The position numbers were made by a program, and so were the translations under genes. Below, piece after piece: positions 1 to 6,656 of a DNA stretch of 6,750 bases. Location: positions 1 through 6,750 of the forward strand of contig WLQV01000061.1 of the NCBI GenBank assembly GCA_009697555.1. Reading direction: 5' to 3'. Origin of the DNA: Actinomycetota bacterium (lineage in GTDB: Bacteria; Actinomycetota; Actinomycetes; Nanopelagicales; Nanopelagicaceae). Position 1 is the stretch's first letter. The number at the start of each line of letters is the position of its first letter. The notes under the pieces were generated by a model. That model made no database searches, had not been told where the DNA came from, and saw only the letters and a program-made list of their open reading frames with translations.

Positions 1-889
1 AACCGGCAGAGATCTGTCCTGGTGTGTAAGGTCCGTAGAGCCATACTGGGTTGATTGATGCAACTGCGCCTAAGAATGCAGTGATACCAAAGACGATAAA
101 GAAGAAGCCACCGGCCTTTGCCATGTAGACCGGCATCAATGGATAGCCAACAACATTCTTCTCAGTGCGACCAGGACCTGGGTATTGCGTGTGCTTCTGG
201 TACCAGACCAACATTAAGTGGACGGTAATGAGTGCAAGGAAGATGCCAGGAAGTAGAAGAATATGCACGGTGTAGATACGTGGAATGAATGCTTCGCCGG
301 GGAATGCGCCACCGAATGCGAAGTAGGCCAAGTACGAACCGATTACGGGCAGGGCTTGAATGATTGCTTCAGCGATGCGGATACCGGTACCGGAGAGCAA
401 GTCATCGGGGAGTGAGTAACCGAGGAAGCCTTCAACAATTCCTAGAGTAAGAAGTCCAACTCCGAGGATCCAGTTAAATTCACGTGGCTTGCGGAATGCA
501 CCGGTGAAGTAGACACGGAGCAAGTGAACAACGATTGCCGCTAAGAAGATGAGTGCGGCCCAGTGGTGAATCTGGCGCATTAATAGACCACCGCGAACAT
601 CGAAGGAGATGTGCAAAGTGGACTCATAAGCTGCTGACATCTTCAGGCCAGAGAGTGGTTGGTAACTTCCGTTGTAGATAACTTCCTTCTGTGATGGATC
701 AAACCAGAAGGTAAGGAAAGTTCCGGAGAGTAGAAGAATCACGAATGAGTAGAGCGCGATTTCACCGAGCATAAAGGACCAGTGGTCGGGGAATACCTTG
801 GTGAGATTCTTCTTCAACCATTTAGCAGCGCCAGTGCGCTCATCTACATAGTTGGCGACTGTGCCTGCAACTCTTTCACGTGCGGTCAT
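1..889 (-). CDS. qcrB: Cytochrome bc1 complex cytochrome b subunit QcrB (partial, C-terminus beyond left edge)
   Basis: I translated this from the minus strand: 296 codons are visible and the gene continues past position 1. QcrB is the membrane subunit that binds both b haems and carries the quinol-oxidising and quinone-reducing sites of the bc1 complex. Hydrophobic helices lie at about residues 42-62, 108-128, 140-160, 207-229 and 258-280. Haem-ligand histidine pairs are H108/H122 (in QIHHW...VVHLLR) and H209/H224 (in YTVHILLLPG...TVHLML). The second pair is 15 residues apart, as in cytochrome b6, rather than 14 as in mitochondrial cytochrome b. The PEWY-type quinol-site motif and later helices would lie outside the window. 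The ATG at 889-887 overlaps the qcrA stop codon (ATGA, 4 bases) and has a GGGAG ribosome site 8 bases upstream, so it is probably translationally coupled. Family assignment is firm; full length is unknown. Confidence 0.96.
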   Translation of the reverse strand, partial: MTARERVAGTVANYVDERTGAAKWLKKNLTKVFPDHWSFMLGEIALYSFVILLLSGTFLTFWFDPSQKEVIYNGSYQPLSGLKMSAAYESTLHISFDVRGGLLMRQIHHWAALIFLAAIVVHLLRVYFTGAFRKPREFNWILGVGLLTLGIVEGFLGYSLPDDLLSGTGIRIAEAIIQALPVIGSYLAYFAFGGAFPGEAFIPRIYTVHILLLPGIFLALITVHLMLVWYQKHTQYPGPGRTEKNVVGYPLMPVYMAKAGGFFFIVFGITAFLGAVASINPVWLYGPYTPGQISAG

Positions 890-1878
890 GATGAGCGCTC
901 CCAGAAACTAGGTCCGACAGGTTCGGCAAATGGTTGTTTTGCAACGAGATAACCCTCTGCATCGAGGCTTAATGCTAATTGAGGAAGTGGGCGAGCTGCA
1001 GGTCCAAAAATAACTTTGGCACCACGTGTGACATCAAATGTTGATTGATGGCATGGGCAGAGCAGGTGCTTGGTCTGTTGTTCGTAGAGTGCAATTGCGC
1101 AACCCATGTGAGAGCAGATCTTGGAGAAGGCGATGATGCCTTCGTGAGTCCACGAAAGTTTCTCGGGTGAGAGTTGGAAATCTTGTGGGCGGATGCGAAT
1201 AAGAAGGACTGCATCTTTGCCGATGTCGGCCAGGGTGCGCTCTTGTCCTTGTCGCAGCTCTGGCAGAACTTGTGCAACCGCGCCAACTTCGAGATCAGAT
1301 GGCTTAATTGGGCGATCACCTGGATCGGTTACTAAACGTGTACCTGCGCGCCATGAAGTTTGGGAGAGCTCCATCTTGGGAAGTGGACCTAAATCACGAA
1401 GCAATAAAACTGGTGAGAGGCCAACTAGGCCAAGTGCTAAACCTAATGAGCGTTTGATAAGTGGACGACGACCAAGACCAGCAGTACCGGCGCGCTCTTT
1501 AACTGTGTCAACAAAATCTGCGCGATCTTCATCGCTAGAGCGCATCTCATGGCGTTGTGCGATTACTTCATTGTCTGGCATCAATGCGCGGGCCCATTGA
1601 ATTGCGCCCATACCGATAAAGAAGAGTGAGGCGGCCATGCCGATACCTAAAAATAATTGCGATGCATTGGTGTTGCCCATGATCGGCAAGAAAATAAATT
1701 TATTGCCAGGAATGAAAATGTAGGAGTAAATCATCAATACGGTTCCAAGAGCTGAGAGGGCAAAGAGGACCGCTACTTGGCGCTCTGCCTTCTTCTCTGC
1801 TACTGGATCGTGATCTGCTTTGCGATGGATGTGCGCTGGCAATCCTGGATCTTCAACTGGTGCGATCTCTGTTGACAT
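886..1878 (-). CDS. qcrA: Cytochrome bc1 complex Rieske iron-sulfur subunit QcrA
   Basis: 330 residues. QcrA carries the 2Fe-2S cluster that takes one electron from menaquinol and passes it to the cytochrome c subunit. The Rieske domain is C-terminal. Box 1 is CSHMGC (cluster ligands C255 and H257), and box 2 is CPCHQS (ligands C274 and H277). C260 and C276 would form the usual disulfide. A typical Rieske ending, GPAARPLPQ, follows at 292-300. Three hydrophobic helices lie at about residues 35-56, 73-96 and 144-161, the three-helix form known from Actinobacteria. An RRPLIK motif (137-142) before the third helix matches the internal Tat signal described for Streptomyces Rieske proteins. The ATG follows the qcrC stop by 3 bases, with AAGGCGAG about 7 bases upstream as a possible ribosome site. 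The stop overlaps the qcrB start. The sequence looks intact. Confidence 0.97.
   Translation of the reverse strand: MSTEIAPVEDPGLPAHIHRKADHDPVAEKKAERQVAVLFALSALGTVLMIYSYIFIPGNKFIFLPIMGNTNASQLFLGIGMAASLFFIGMGAIQWARALMPDNEVIAQRHEMRSSDEDRADFVDTVKERAGTAGLGRRPLIKRSLGLALGLVGLSPVLLLRDLGPLPKMELSQTSWRAGTRLVTDPGDRPIKPSDLEVGAVAQVLPELRQGQERTLADIGKDAVLLIRIRPQDFQLSPEKLSWTHEGIIAFSKICSHMGCAIALYEQQTKHLLCPCHQSTFDVTRGAKVIFGPAARPLPQLALSLDAEGYLVAKQPFAEPVGPSFWERSS
898..902 (-). promoter_or_regulatory. Ribosome binding site of qcrB inside the end of qcrA
   Basis: GGGAG on the minus strand lies 8 bases before the qcrB ATG at 889 and within the last codons of qcrA. With the ATGA stop/start overlap it supports 889 as the true qcrB start and suggests translational coupling. 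Confidence 0.6.
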
Positions 1879-1881
1879 CTC

Positions 1882-2673
1882 TTATCTCGCCTTCGATGCT
1901 AACCAGACTGCAACACCAATAAGGAGTCCAAGTCCGAGTGTCCATACAAGTAAACCTTCAGTAACCGGTCCTACGCGACCAAGAGATGCGCCACCTAAGT
2001 TTGGTTCGGCCTCTGCAGCTTTGAGCCACTTTATAATGGAAAGTTTTTCCTCAGGTGTCAGAACCTTGTCAGAGAAGACCGGCATGGATTGTGGACCAGT
2101 AGCGAGTGCTTCGAGAATGTACTTTGGTTCAACGCCCATCAGAGTTGGTGCGTACTTACCTTGAGTAAGTGCGCCACCTTGTCCAGCAAAGTTATGGCAC
2201 ATCGCGCAGTTGGTGCGAAATAGCTCGCCACCTTCTGCGGTGTTGCCATCGCGTTCGTAATTAATACTTGCTGCATCTGGAATAGCGGGGCCAGGTGCAA
2301 GAGATGCAACATAAGCGGCAAGTGCGGCAGTCTGCTCTTCGTTGTAGAGCGGCTTCTTGCGCATTGCTTGAACACTCATGTCAGCCATTGGCATACGACC
2401 AGTACCAACTTGGAAATCAACTGATGCCGCGCCAACGCCAATCAGAGAAGGTGCGATGGCGCCACCTTCTGCATTAAGGCCGTGGCAGGAAGAACAACCC
2501 TTAAGAAAGATCTGGCGACCTTCATCAACGGCTGCGCTACGTGCAAATGCACTTTGGGCTGGCTTGGTTGTTGCACTTGCAACAGAGAAGGTGGTGCCAA
2601 CGAGGAAGAGTGCGAAGAAGAGTGCAATAGGTGAGGCAAATCGGTGGCGGCGAAGGCGCGAAAGTTTTTTCAT
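1882..2673 (-). CDS. qcrC: Di-haem cytochrome c subunit QcrC of the bc1 complex
   Basis: 263 residues. QcrC is the membrane-tethered cytochrome cc of actinobacterial bc1-aa3 supercomplexes. It replaces both cytochrome c1 and a soluble cytochrome c by carrying electrons directly to the oxidase. Two class I cytochrome c domains are visible. Haem 1 is at CSSCH (C60, C63, H64), with a likely Met ligand in GRMPM (M94 or M96). Haem 2 is at CAMCH (C156, C159, H160), with M197 in QSMPVF as the likely axial ligand. An N-terminal signal or anchor helix (about 13-34, after a basic start) exports the haem domains. A C-terminal helix (about 239-258, followed by SKAR) holds them to the membrane. The gene lies 10 bases after the ctaE stop. 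No strong Shine-Dalgarno sequence is visible in that gap, so coupling to ctaE translation is likely. Length is normal for the family. Confidence 0.97.
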   Translation of the reverse strand: MKKLSRLRRHRFASPIALFFALFLVGTTFSVASATTKPAQSAFARSAAVDEGRQIFLKGCSSCHGLNAEGGAIAPSLIGVGAASVDFQVGTGRMPMADMSVQAMRKKPLYNEEQTAALAAYVASLAPGPAIPDAASINYERDGNTAEGGELFRTNCAMCHNFAGQGGALTQGKYAPTLMGVEPKYILEALATGPQSMPVFSDKVLTPEEKLSIIKWLKAAEAEPNLGGASLGRVGPVTEGLLVWTLGLGLLIGVAVWLASKAR

Positions 2674-2683
2674 AATCTGCGCA

Positions 2684-3310
2684 TCACTTAATCAGGTAGA
2701 TCGCAGAGAAGAGTGCGATCCAGACTACGTCGACGAAGTGCCAGTAATAAGAGACAACGATTGCAGTTGTGGCTTGGGCATGTGTGAAGCGACGAGCCTT
2801 AGCAACGCGGATGATGACAATAAGGAATGCGATCAAACCACCGGTGACGTGAAGACCGTGGAAGCCAGTTGCAATGTAGAAAACTGAACCGTATGCATTG
2901 GAGGAGAGACTTAAACCTTCGTGCACCAATGATGCGTACTCATAAATTTGGCCGGCGATAAAGAATGCGCCCATAAGGAAGGTGAGTGCAAACCATTCAC
3001 GCATGCCCCACTTGGAGATCTTCCAGAATGATGCAGTGCGCTTTGCTTGAAACTTCTCTGCTGCGAAGACACCGAACTGACATGTGACAGAGGAGAGGAC
3101 AAGAACAGTTGTATTGAGTGCAGCAAATGGAATGTTGAGAATCGATGTTGATTCCAACCAAATGTTTGGTCCTTGCACACCACGTGTTGTGAAGTACATA
3201 GCGAAGAGTGCGGCGAAGAACATGAGTTCACTCGATAGCCAGACAATGGTTCCAACTGCCACCATGTTGGGGCGGTTGATTTTGTGCATTGATACTGGGG
3301 CACTGGACAT
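2684..3310 (-). CDS. ctaE: Cytochrome c oxidase subunit III (aa3-type)
   Basis: 208 residues from the ATG at 3310-3308. Subunit III of the haem-copper oxidase supports the catalytic subunit I and its proton uptake. This is the short bacterial form with five membrane helices, at about residues 15-40, 62-82, 106-128, 141-169 and 183-206. Family hallmarks are [20 protein letters not shown] (12-31, conserved E28), [10 protein letters not shown] (149-158, H151 and H154) and [14 protein letters not shown] (188-201). A longer reading from a GTG at 3403 would add 31 non-conserved residues over the promoter region and is rejected. The chosen start gives the usual family length and begins just before the conserved region. 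No Shine-Dalgarno is visible, but an AATAAT box ends 7 bases before the ATG, suggesting a leaderless mRNA. It is the first gene of the ctaE-qcrCAB operon. Oxidase subunits I and II are not in the window. Confidence 0.96.
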   Translation of the reverse strand: MSSAPVSMHKINRPNMVAVGTIVWLSSELMFFAALFAMYFTTRGVQGPNIWLESTSILNIPFAALNTTVLVLSSVTCQFGVFAAEKFQAKRTASFWKISKWGMREWFALTFLMGAFFIAGQIYEYASLVHEGLSLSSNAYGSVFYIATGFHGLHVTGGLIAFLIVIIRVAKARRFTHAQATTAIVVSYYWHFVDVVWIALFSAIYLIK

Positions 3311-3317
3311 GTGGGCG

Positions 3318-3323
3318 ATTATT
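3318..3323 (-). promoter_or_regulatory. Putative -10 box of ctaE-qcrCAB promoter (leaderless)
   Basis: AATAAT on the minus strand (5 of 6 matches to TATAAT) is separated by 7 bases from the ctaE ATG, which puts the predicted transcription start on the A of the start codon. No convincing -35 box is seen at 16-18 bases upstream. Another TANNNT box, TAGCAT at 3343-3348, is a possible alternative. Confidence 0.4.
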
Positions 3324-3366
3324 CCCGATTTCACCGTTAAAGATGCTATCGAGAGCGCCCTGGGGC

Positions 3367-3388
3367 GACCTTTTACTCGGAAAAGGTC
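3367..3388. repeat. Perfect 8-bp inverted repeat in the divergent promoter region
   Basis: The arms GACCTTTT (3367-3374) and AAAAGGTC (3381-3388) are exact reverse complements around a 6-base centre, ACTCGG. Neither strand has a T-run after the stem, so it does not look like an intrinsic terminator. Its place between two divergent genes fits an operator for a dimeric regulator. It may also be chance. Confidence 0.5.
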
Positions 3389-3389
3389 A

Positions 3390-3403
3390 GTGAAACGGGT
3401 CAC
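3390..3403. promoter_or_regulatory. CRP/GlxR-like binding motif
   Basis: GTGA-AACGGG-TCAC has the exact symmetric core of the CRP-family site (TGTGA-N6-TCACA). The outer positions are A on the left and C on the right instead of T and A. Its centre lies about 64 bases upstream of the predicted start of the receiver gene and about 86 upstream of ctaE. GlxR, the actinobacterial CRP homologue, is known to bind upstream of respiratory genes in Corynebacterium glutamicum. Binding here is inference from the motif alone. Confidence 0.35.
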
Positions 3404-3448
3404 CTCAATCCCCGGTCCGAGGGCTCGGTTTTGGTGGGTGGGAGCCTT

Positions 3449-3454
3449 TAGACT
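3449..3454 (+). promoter_or_regulatory. Putative -10 box of receiver-trpD promoter (leaderless)
   Basis: TAGACT fits the TANNNT pattern of actinobacterial -10 boxes and lies 6 bases before the ATG at 3461, which would therefore be the 5' end of the transcript. The bases directly before this ATG (TTGCCCC) offer no Shine-Dalgarno sequence. A -35 element is not clear. Confidence 0.4.
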
Positions 3455-3460
3455 TGCCCC

Positions 3461-3889
3461 ATGTCAGAGCGGGTTATTGCAAAGCAGATCGTGATTTATT
3501 CCGACGATTCCAATGTGCGCAAATCCATTACTGCCGCCCTCGGAAAGCAAGTATCTGCCGAAGTAGGGCCACATCAGATTCATGAATTTGCAACAGCCGA
3601 TGCGCTTCGTGCCTACATCGATAGCAAGAGTGTGGATGGAACACCACGAGCTGATCTCTTTATCCTCGATGGCGAGGCAACTCCCGAAGGCGGCATGAGC
3701 GTTGCGCGCCAACTCAAAGATGAAGTATTTAATTGCCCACCAGTTGTTTTGATTATCGGTCGTCCCGATGATGCGTGGCTTGCCTCATGGTCGCGCGCCG
3801 AGAGTGTGATCTCTCATCCGATCGATCCATTTACTTTGGCCGCACGTGCGGCGCAATTACTTATCGCCGGCAGCTCTGTTCTTTCCTAA
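3461..3889 (+). CDS. Stand-alone degenerate receiver-domain (CheY-like) protein
   Basis: 142 residues with a response-regulator receiver fold and no output domain. A first beta strand (QIVIYSDD, 9-16) ends in the acidic pair D15/D16. A third strand (ADLFILDG, 64-71) carries D70 at the phospho-acceptor position. A fourth strand (PVVLIIG, 94-100) has G100 where active receivers carry Ser or Thr. The loop VISHPID (116-122) has H119 where the conserved Lys of the K-P motif is expected. Loss of both the Ser/Thr and the Lys suggests a pseudo-receiver that may not signal by ordinary phosphorylation, although the acidic pocket remains. No histidine kinase is nearby. The gene is divergent from ctaE and is followed after 22 bases by trpD, so the two probably share a transcript. 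The start is supported by the TAGACT box and lack of a leader. Target and role are unknown; a receiver-like fold is fairly sure. Confidence 0.75.
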   Translation: MSERVIAKQIVIYSDDSNVRKSITAALGKQVSAEVGPHQIHEFATADALRAYIDSKSVDGTPRADLFILDGEATPEGGMSVARQLKDEVFNCPPVVLIIGRPDDAWLASWSRAESVISHPIDPFTLAARAAQLLIAGSSVLS

Positions 3890-3911
3890 TTAAGAGATCG
3901 GCTCGATAGCG

Positions 3912-4943
3912 ATGTGGTCCACACTTCTTGCTGATTTAGATAATCGCAAAAACCTCTCCGCCGAAAATGCGCAATGGGCGATGCGTGAGATTTTAGAGGG
4001 CCGTGCATCGGCCGATGAGATCAAAGCCTTCTTACTTGGACTCAAGAGCAAGGGTGAATCGGCTGCGGAAGTATCGGCGCTGGTTGATGAGATGTATCGC
4101 CATAGTGCGCCAATAAGTATTAGTAAGCGCGCCGTGGACACGGTCGGCACAGGTGGCGATGGCCAGCACACAATTAACATCTCAACTACTGCAGCGATTA
4201 TTGCGGCCACAGCTGGTGCGGTGGTTGTGAAGCATGGCAATCGCGCTGCATCATCAAAGTCCGGCGCTGCTGATTTATTGGAAGCACTCGGTGTTGCAAT
4301 CAATCTCAATGGCGAGCAAGTGGCGCAATCAGTTGATGAACTCGGAATTGGTTTCTGTTTTGCACCGATGTTTCACCCTGCCATGCGCCATGCGGCGCCT
4401 GCTCGCAAAGAGTTAGGTGTGCCTACTGTCTTTAACATTTTGGGGCCCTTGGCCAATCCAGCAAAACCTGCGGCTGCGGCTATCGGTGTCGCTAATAAAG
4501 CGATGCATCAATTGATGGCGCAGGTATTGGTCGATCGTGGAGTAGATGGCTTCGTCTTTCGTGGCGATGATGGTCTCGATGAAATTACCTTGGCGACAAG
4601 CACCGATGTATTGGTCCTAGATAAAGGTCAAGTCACTCAAATTTCGGTGAAGCCAGAGGATTTTGGAATTGCACGTGCACCGATTTCAGCAATTGTCGGG
4701 GGAGATGCGGCAGAGAATGCCGCGATCACTCGCGCTATTTTCAGCGGTGAAAAGGGTGCACCGCGTGATGCAGTTGTACTTAATGCCGGTGTGGCAATTG
4801 CAGCTTTCCGCGGCGATACATCGCTATCGCCACATGAGCGAATTTATGCCGGTGTTCGATCTGCGGTAATTGCGATTGATACAGGTGCGGCAAATCAATT
4901 ATTAGAGCGCTGGGTGCGATTGACCCAGAAATTAACATCCTGA
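3912..4943 (+). CDS. trpD: Anthranilate phosphoribosyltransferase
   Basis: 343 residues, normal length. TrpD joins anthranilate to PRPP to make phosphoribosylanthranilate, the second step of tryptophan synthesis from chorismate, in the cytoplasm. All family motifs are present: the PRPP-binding GTGGDG (79-84), NIST (89-92), KHGNRAASSKSGAAD (107-121), R165 in the anthranilate-site segment before ELGVPTVFNILGPLANP, and the metal-binding D223/E224 in GLDEIT. The N-terminal helical dimer domain (about 1-65) is also complete. An in-frame TAA at 3891 leaves ATG 3912 as the first good start, although no strong Shine-Dalgarno is seen. No other trp gene is in the window, so this is an isolated trpD, as in Mycobacterium. 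The last 49 bases overlap the 3' end of the convergent nuclease gene. It probably shares a promoter with the receiver gene. Confidence 0.97.
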   Translation: MWSTLLADLDNRKNLSAENAQWAMREILEGRASADEIKAFLLGLKSKGESAAEVSALVDEMYRHSAPISISKRAVDTVGTGGDGQHTINISTTAAIIAATAGAVVVKHGNRAASSKSGAADLLEALGVAINLNGEQVAQSVDELGIGFCFAPMFHPAMRHAAPARKELGVPTVFNILGPLANPAKPAAAAIGVANKAMHQLMAQVLVDRGVDGFVFRGDDGLDEITLATSTDVLVLDKGQVTQISVKPEDFGIARAPISAIVGGDAAENAAITRAIFSGEKGAPRDAVVLNAGVAIAAFRGDTSLSPHERIYAGVRSAVIAIDTGAANQLLERWVRLTQKLTS

Positions 4944-6643
4944 TCTTCTACTTTTTCAAAATCACCGCGCGATCTGGCGGCGCTAAATACTGGAAGTGAC
5001 CATTCATCTGTAATGGAGACGATGCGAGTCTCTTGATTTTCGATGTAACCAAGAATCTTCTCAACCTCTTCATAGGTGGATGCCGGAAGAATTGATCCAT
5101 CATCGGTAATGCGCTCTGCCGTAAGTGAGAGCGATTCTATGGTCTGTGCAACATCAACACCTGGTGTGGAGTGCGCGCTACCGACTAGGCGTCCGTGGCG
5201 AATGCAGAGGAACTCCCATTGATCGTCGCGTCGATGCGCGGTGATGATTTCACCAATTTGTGTGAAGGCGCGGATGCGTTGGCCGCGTGAGATTCCGCTG
5301 ATAAGTGCACTGAGGCGATTGCGCACTTGCGCTGCATCTTCGAAGCGTTCGGCTGTTGCTAAATCTTGCATCCGCCTGGTGAGTTGATCGACAACTGGAC
5401 TCGAATCATTATGGAGATAGTGCTGAAGCGTGGAGATAATGGTTTGGTAACTCGATGGACTTTGATTGCCAATGCAAGGTGCGGCGCAGCGATTCATGTC
5501 AAAGAGTGCGCAAGGACTGGCGGTTTTCATGCTGCGCTCTGTAATACGCGGTGTGCATTGGCGAAGCGGGAGTAATTCGTGAATCGCATCGATTGCTAAG
5601 TGGGCAGCTTCATTGCCATGGAAAGGCCCGGCCCAACCTGCATCATCGAGGAGCGTTTTGTGGCCGCGGACTGCAGAGAGACGGGGAAATTGTTCTTGGG
5701 TGAGTTTGATCCAGACCGCTTTCTCTTGCGTGCGAGAGCGGCGATTAAAACGAGGTTGGTGTTCTTCAATTAACCGCAGTTCGCGTACTTGCGCTTCGAT
5801 AACAGTGGCGCAGGGGATGATGTCGATGTGGTCGGCCATTGCGATCATATCTTTGATGCGCTTGCGACTTTCGGCTGCGGTGAAGTAACTCTTTACGCGA
5901 GAGCGCAGATTCTTTGAGGTACCGATGTAGAGGGCTTCATTCTTTGCATTGCGGAAGATGTAGACACCAGCAATGGCTGGGATGTTGGCGGCAAGGTGTC
6001 GCTTCTCATGTTGGGCAGGTGAGACTTGTTTGCTGAAATTGAGGAGCTCTTCGAGTGTGGTGATGCCAAATGAACCTAAGCGACCAAAGAGTCCGTGAAG
6101 TACATCGACAGTGGCTTTGGCATCATCGAGTGCGCGGTGATTGGGAGTGGTCTCGGCACCGAAGAATGCGGCAAGAGAACCGAGTTTGTTGTTAGGAACT
6201 TCTTCCTTAGTCATTACTTGGCGTGCAATGCGGACCGTGTCAACGACAGGGTATTTCGGCCAGGCATAACCATGTTTCTTAGCCGCAGCTTTGAGAAAAC
6301 TTAAATCAAATGGTGCGTTGTGTGCGACAAAAACTGTGTCAGTGGGGCTGCCGGCGAATTCGAGAAAGCCCGGAAGTAGCTCTGCAATTCGCGGCGCATC
6401 AACGACCATGGCATCGGTGATGCCAGTGAGCACGGTAATGAATGCGGGAATCGGAAGACCTGGATTAACAAATGTTTTGTACTCACCGAGAATTTCACCG
6501 CCGCGTACTTTGACTGCGCCGATTTCGGTGATTTCGCAATTATCGGCAGAGCCACCAGTTGTTTCTAAATCCACGACAACAAAGGTGGTAGTGGCAAGGG
6601 AGCGACCGAGATCGTCGAAAGTGCCCTGCCAATGTTGCGTCAT
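4895..6643 (-). CDS. DEDDh 3'-5' exonuclease fused to UvrC-like GIY-YIG nuclease
   Basis: 582 residues from ATG 6643 (592 from an upstream TTG at 6673). The N-terminal DnaQ-like exonuclease has DLETTG (D25, E27), HNAPFD (H108, D113) and HRALDDA (H169, D174), the full DEDDh set. A UvrC-type GIY-YIG domain follows (about 220-305): GVY 226-228, YIG 239-241 (Y239), R249, E288 and N300 align with the catalytic residues of Thermotoga UvrC. Next comes a four-cysteine stretch (C363, C378, C386, C390) like the UvrC cluster, then a UVR-like helix pair (about 422-444, AERFEDAAQVR). The RNase H-like and HhH domains of true UvrC are absent. Similar proteins occur in many actinobacteria (Rv2191 in M. tuberculosis). 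A role in DNA repair or DNA-end processing is inferred, not established. ATG 6643 is preferred because MTQHWQGTFDDLG resembles remembered actinobacterial N-termini and a TACCGT box ends 7 bases before it. Confidence 0.93.
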   Translation of the reverse strand: MTQHWQGTFDDLGRSLATTTFVVVDLETTGGSADNCEITEIGAVKVRGGEILGEYKTFVNPGLPIPAFITVLTGITDAMVVDAPRIAELLPGFLEFAGSPTDTVFVAHNAPFDLSFLKAAAKKHGYAWPKYPVVDTVRIARQVMTKEEVPNNKLGSLAAFFGAETTPNHRALDDAKATVDVLHGLFGRLGSFGITTLEELLNFSKQVSPAQHEKRHLAANIPAIAGVYIFRNAKNEALYIGTSKNLRSRVKSYFTAAESRKRIKDMIAMADHIDIIPCATVIEAQVRELRLIEEHQPRFNRRSRTQEKAVWIKLTQEQFPRLSAVRGHKTLLDDAGWAGPFHGNEAAHLAIDAIHELLPLRQCTPRITERSMKTASPCALFDMNRCAAPCIGNQSPSSYQTIISTLQHYLHNDSSPVVDQLTRRMQDLATAERFEDAAQVRNRLSALISGISRGQRIRAFTQIGEIITAHRRDDQWEFLCIRHGRLVGSAHSTPGVDVAQTIESLSLTAERITDDGSILPASTYEEVEKILGYIENQETRIVSITDEWSLPVFSAARSRGDFEKVEDQDVNFWVNRTQRSNN

Positions 6644-6656
6644 AGGCGCAACGGTA

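Noticed and set aside
2378..2887. Plus-strand open frame of 169 codons opposite qcrC and ctaE
   Set aside because: It is antisense to two clearly conserved genes, has no recognisable domain or ribosome site, and crosses the gene boundary; it is a shadow of codon bias on the other strand.
3367..3388. Inverted repeat as a rho-independent terminator
   Set aside because: Neither strand has a run of T after the stem, and the site is upstream of both genes rather than at a gene end.
3311..3403. N-terminal extension of ctaE from a GTG at 3403
   Set aside because: The added 31 residues are not like any subunit III N-terminus I know, they would cover the promoter elements and palindromes, and the ATG at 3310 gives the normal family length.
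3417..3428. Short GC-rich inverted repeat CCGAG-GG-CTCGG
   Set aside because: Five-base arms with a two-base centre are easily expected by chance and cannot form a good hairpin loop.
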